Origin: Paramecium tetraurelia
Taxonomy: Eukaryota > Ciliophora > Oligohymenophorea > Peniculida > Parameciidae
Assembly: GCF_000165425.1 (NCBI RefSeq)
Contig: NW_001798955.1
Location: 186,001 to 250,000, forward strand
Length of the DNA: 64,000 nt
Direction: 5' to 3'
How positions within the stretch are numbered: the first letter of the stretch is position 1; each line of letters begins with the position of its first letter. The notes under the pieces are model-generated. The model saw only the letters and a program-made list of their open reading frames with translations, was not told the DNA's origin and did not search any database. This document shows, in pieces, positions 62,568 to 64,000 of this stretch. Made by a program: the position numbers and the translations under genes.

Positions 62568-63479
62568 TCAAAAAACGTTATATACGTCCGCAAAAATTTA
62601 ATAACTTTAATTCTCTGATTCATTTTATTCATCTATCCAACCAGTCGTGAAAAGGATCTTATTTATCAATTTTCCATAGTTTTCATTATTTACATTTTTT
62701 ATTAATACTTACTTCAAACCATACAATTCAAATAACTATAGAACATCCTTATTTTTGAGAGTATTAAATAAAAATGATATCATCTTCAGGTTGGCCTATA
62801 GCTTATAAATGATACTTTTACATAAGTGATTTTCTCACATAATAATTTTATCAAATTATTATTATCCACTCTCTCTTAACAAAATTCTTCAAGCTGTTCA
62901 ATTAAATTTGGATATTGCAAAATTAGCGATTCTATAAATTATAAAATACTGTATTCCTGATGTCTAACGAAAGCTCTGAGTAGCACAACGAAGGGCTAAG
63001 CATTATATTAGTACAATTACTTATGGCTCAATTATATTTGAATAATTTTATAATAAAAATATTATCTCTGCAAGCAAAGGTAAATATTCTGCATTTTCTT
63101 GTTGAGGATTCAAAAGCTGTTCTGTACAGAAGTTAAACACTTTATACATTTAATTCTAATAGGTATTATTTTTCTATATGTAAAATTTCATTGATTTTAA
63201 AATTTTGTAGGTCAATATTTGTCTTTTGCTTCCTCTGCCAATTTAAAACACTGCAAAGTAATCTGCACTTTCTTCAGAGATCTAATTGTGCTCTGAACAT
63301 GAGTCATTTTTCATATTATTAGCTTCCTATAGTTTCTCTATCTAATCACAGACAGCTTTTATTTTCATTGCTCTTTTGTATTTAAACCTTTTCTCCAACA
63401 TATCCCTTCTTAGTTTGCTCCTAAACATTTCTCTTTTTAGAGTAAGAATAGAAGAATTAGTGATCTAAGTGTTGTCCAT
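62568..63479 (-). CDS. Armadillo-like helical protein with basic N-terminus
   Basis: 286 residues after introns 62996..63020 (25 nt) and 62796..62821 (26 nt), both GTA..TAG. Residues 13-45 (LKREMFRSKLRRDMLEKRFKYKRAMK) are a basic helix resembling the importin-beta-binding segment of importin alpha. The rest is alpha-solenoid in character (YLPLLAEIIFLLQNYSNIIE, LLRAFVRHQEYSILQFIESLI), matching armadillo/HEAT repeats in helix length but not in conserved residues. An importin-alpha-like adaptor is one possibility; the protein is only half the usual length. See the next gene for a possible continuation. Confidence 0.55.
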
Positions 63480-63675
63480 ATTAATTTATATTTATAATTA
63501 TTAATATTCTCCAAATGAATAATTTAAGGCAAGTATTATTAATTATTTTACTAATACTTCCATGGCTGTAAATTAATATTTATTTCCACTCTCTAAAGAT
63601 TGATATTTCAAACACTAAAAATGATTCTAACTTCTAGGATATATTATAATATTTAGATAAATAACTAAATAAAGT

Positions 63676-64000
63676 TCAAACTCTGGAGCCTTTTTAGTGG
63701 ACTTAGGTTATGAGTTATTGTTTCACCTGTCCGAGAAAATCCTCCATACTGTCTATCATTTATTTTATCTATTGAAATTGTTGGATTTATTGAGCTGGAT
63801 TGCTTTGTTTGACTTAAGAAAAGAAGTCCCTTGCAGCATTTAAGATTGGATTGGAAGTGGTTTTTGGTTATTTTCTATACTTTTTAGTTTTTTTGTCTAT
63901 TTTTTTGGTGATCTTGAGGATTTTTTCGACAGAGTCTAATGGATTATTGAGTTCTTATTCTTCATCTATTGTGTCAGATTAAAACGGTAATGATTGTACT
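63676..64000 (-). CDS. C-terminal fragment of a gene entering from the right edge
   Basis: Open frame of 108 codons from the window edge to a TGA at 63676..63678. The sequence is charged and Gln-rich (LNNPLDSVEKILKITKKIDK, QQIQQFQQIKQMIDSMEDFL), probably coiled coil. The true end could differ, because a short GTT..TAG segment overlaps the stop. No family recognised. Confidence 0.5.

Noticed and set aside
1-64000. tRNA, rRNA, CRISPR, transposon, telomeric repeats or virus-like elements
   Set aside because: I looked for GGTTCGA-type T-loops, direct-repeat arrays, terminal inverted repeats, transposase or capsid motifs and C4A2/C3A3 telomere runs and found none that stand up.

Overview
This window looks like macronuclear DNA of a ciliate, most probably a Paramecium. 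It is very AT-rich. Long reading frames appear only when TAA and TAG are read as glutamine and TGA is the sole stop. Coding regions are cut by tiny introns (about 16-34 nt, GTA at the 5' end, mostly TAG but often AAG at the 3' end). Genes lie tens to a few hundred bases apart on both strands. For most multi-exon genes below, the length left after removing the introns is an exact multiple of three, which is a useful internal check. No mobile element, virus-like element, CRISPR array or convincing tRNA/rRNA gene was seen.

Layout. 1-9.8 kb: a large leucine-rich-repeat protein running off the left edge (-), a tubulin-tyrosine-ligase-like enzyme (+) and a kelch-like protein (-). 9.9-19.4 kb: a PH-type/kinase fusion (-), a copine (+), a DDX11/CHL1-type Fe-S helicase interrupted by a 150-base assembly gap (-), a membrane protein with a histidine-kinase-like ATPase domain (-) and a RING/TRAF-like zinc-finger protein (+). 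19.4-30.1 kb: a 1.3-kb gene-free stretch and then a giant mosaic membrane protein of about 3,070 residues (+). 30.2-39.3 kb: a Rab11-like GTPase (-), a short MGxxC protein (+), a MORN-repeat protein (+), a D-x-x-G repeat protein (-), an unclear coiled-coil locus, a USP12/46-like deubiquitinase (+), a second LRR protein (+) and a hypothetical protein (-).

39.5-50.7 kb: a 694-residue coiled-coil protein (-), an SCP/FCP1-type phosphatase (-), a two-pore channel (+), a short ORF, an intronless helical + LamG-like protein (+) and a t-SNARE (+). 50.7-64 kb: a purple acid phosphatase (-), a mitochondrial carrier (-), an Old Yellow Enzyme (+), a hypothetical protein (-), a 2.3-kb region with broken coding signal, a small protein (-), V-ATPase subunit a (+), an armadillo-like protein with a basic N-terminus (-), a small protein (-) and the C-terminus of a gene running off the right edge (-).

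The genes do not form a pathway or operon; this is an ordinary gene-dense ciliate segment. Endomembrane and cilium-type functions recur: Rab, SNARE, V-ATPase, two-pore channel, copine, TTLL and MORN. The least explained items are the giant mosaic receptor-like protein, the histidine-kinase-like protein with no visible phospho-acceptor histidine, the D-x-x-G repeat protein, the LamG protein that resembles a BEACH-less neurobeachin fragment, and a possible C/D-box RNA. The species cannot be fixed from the sequence alone.
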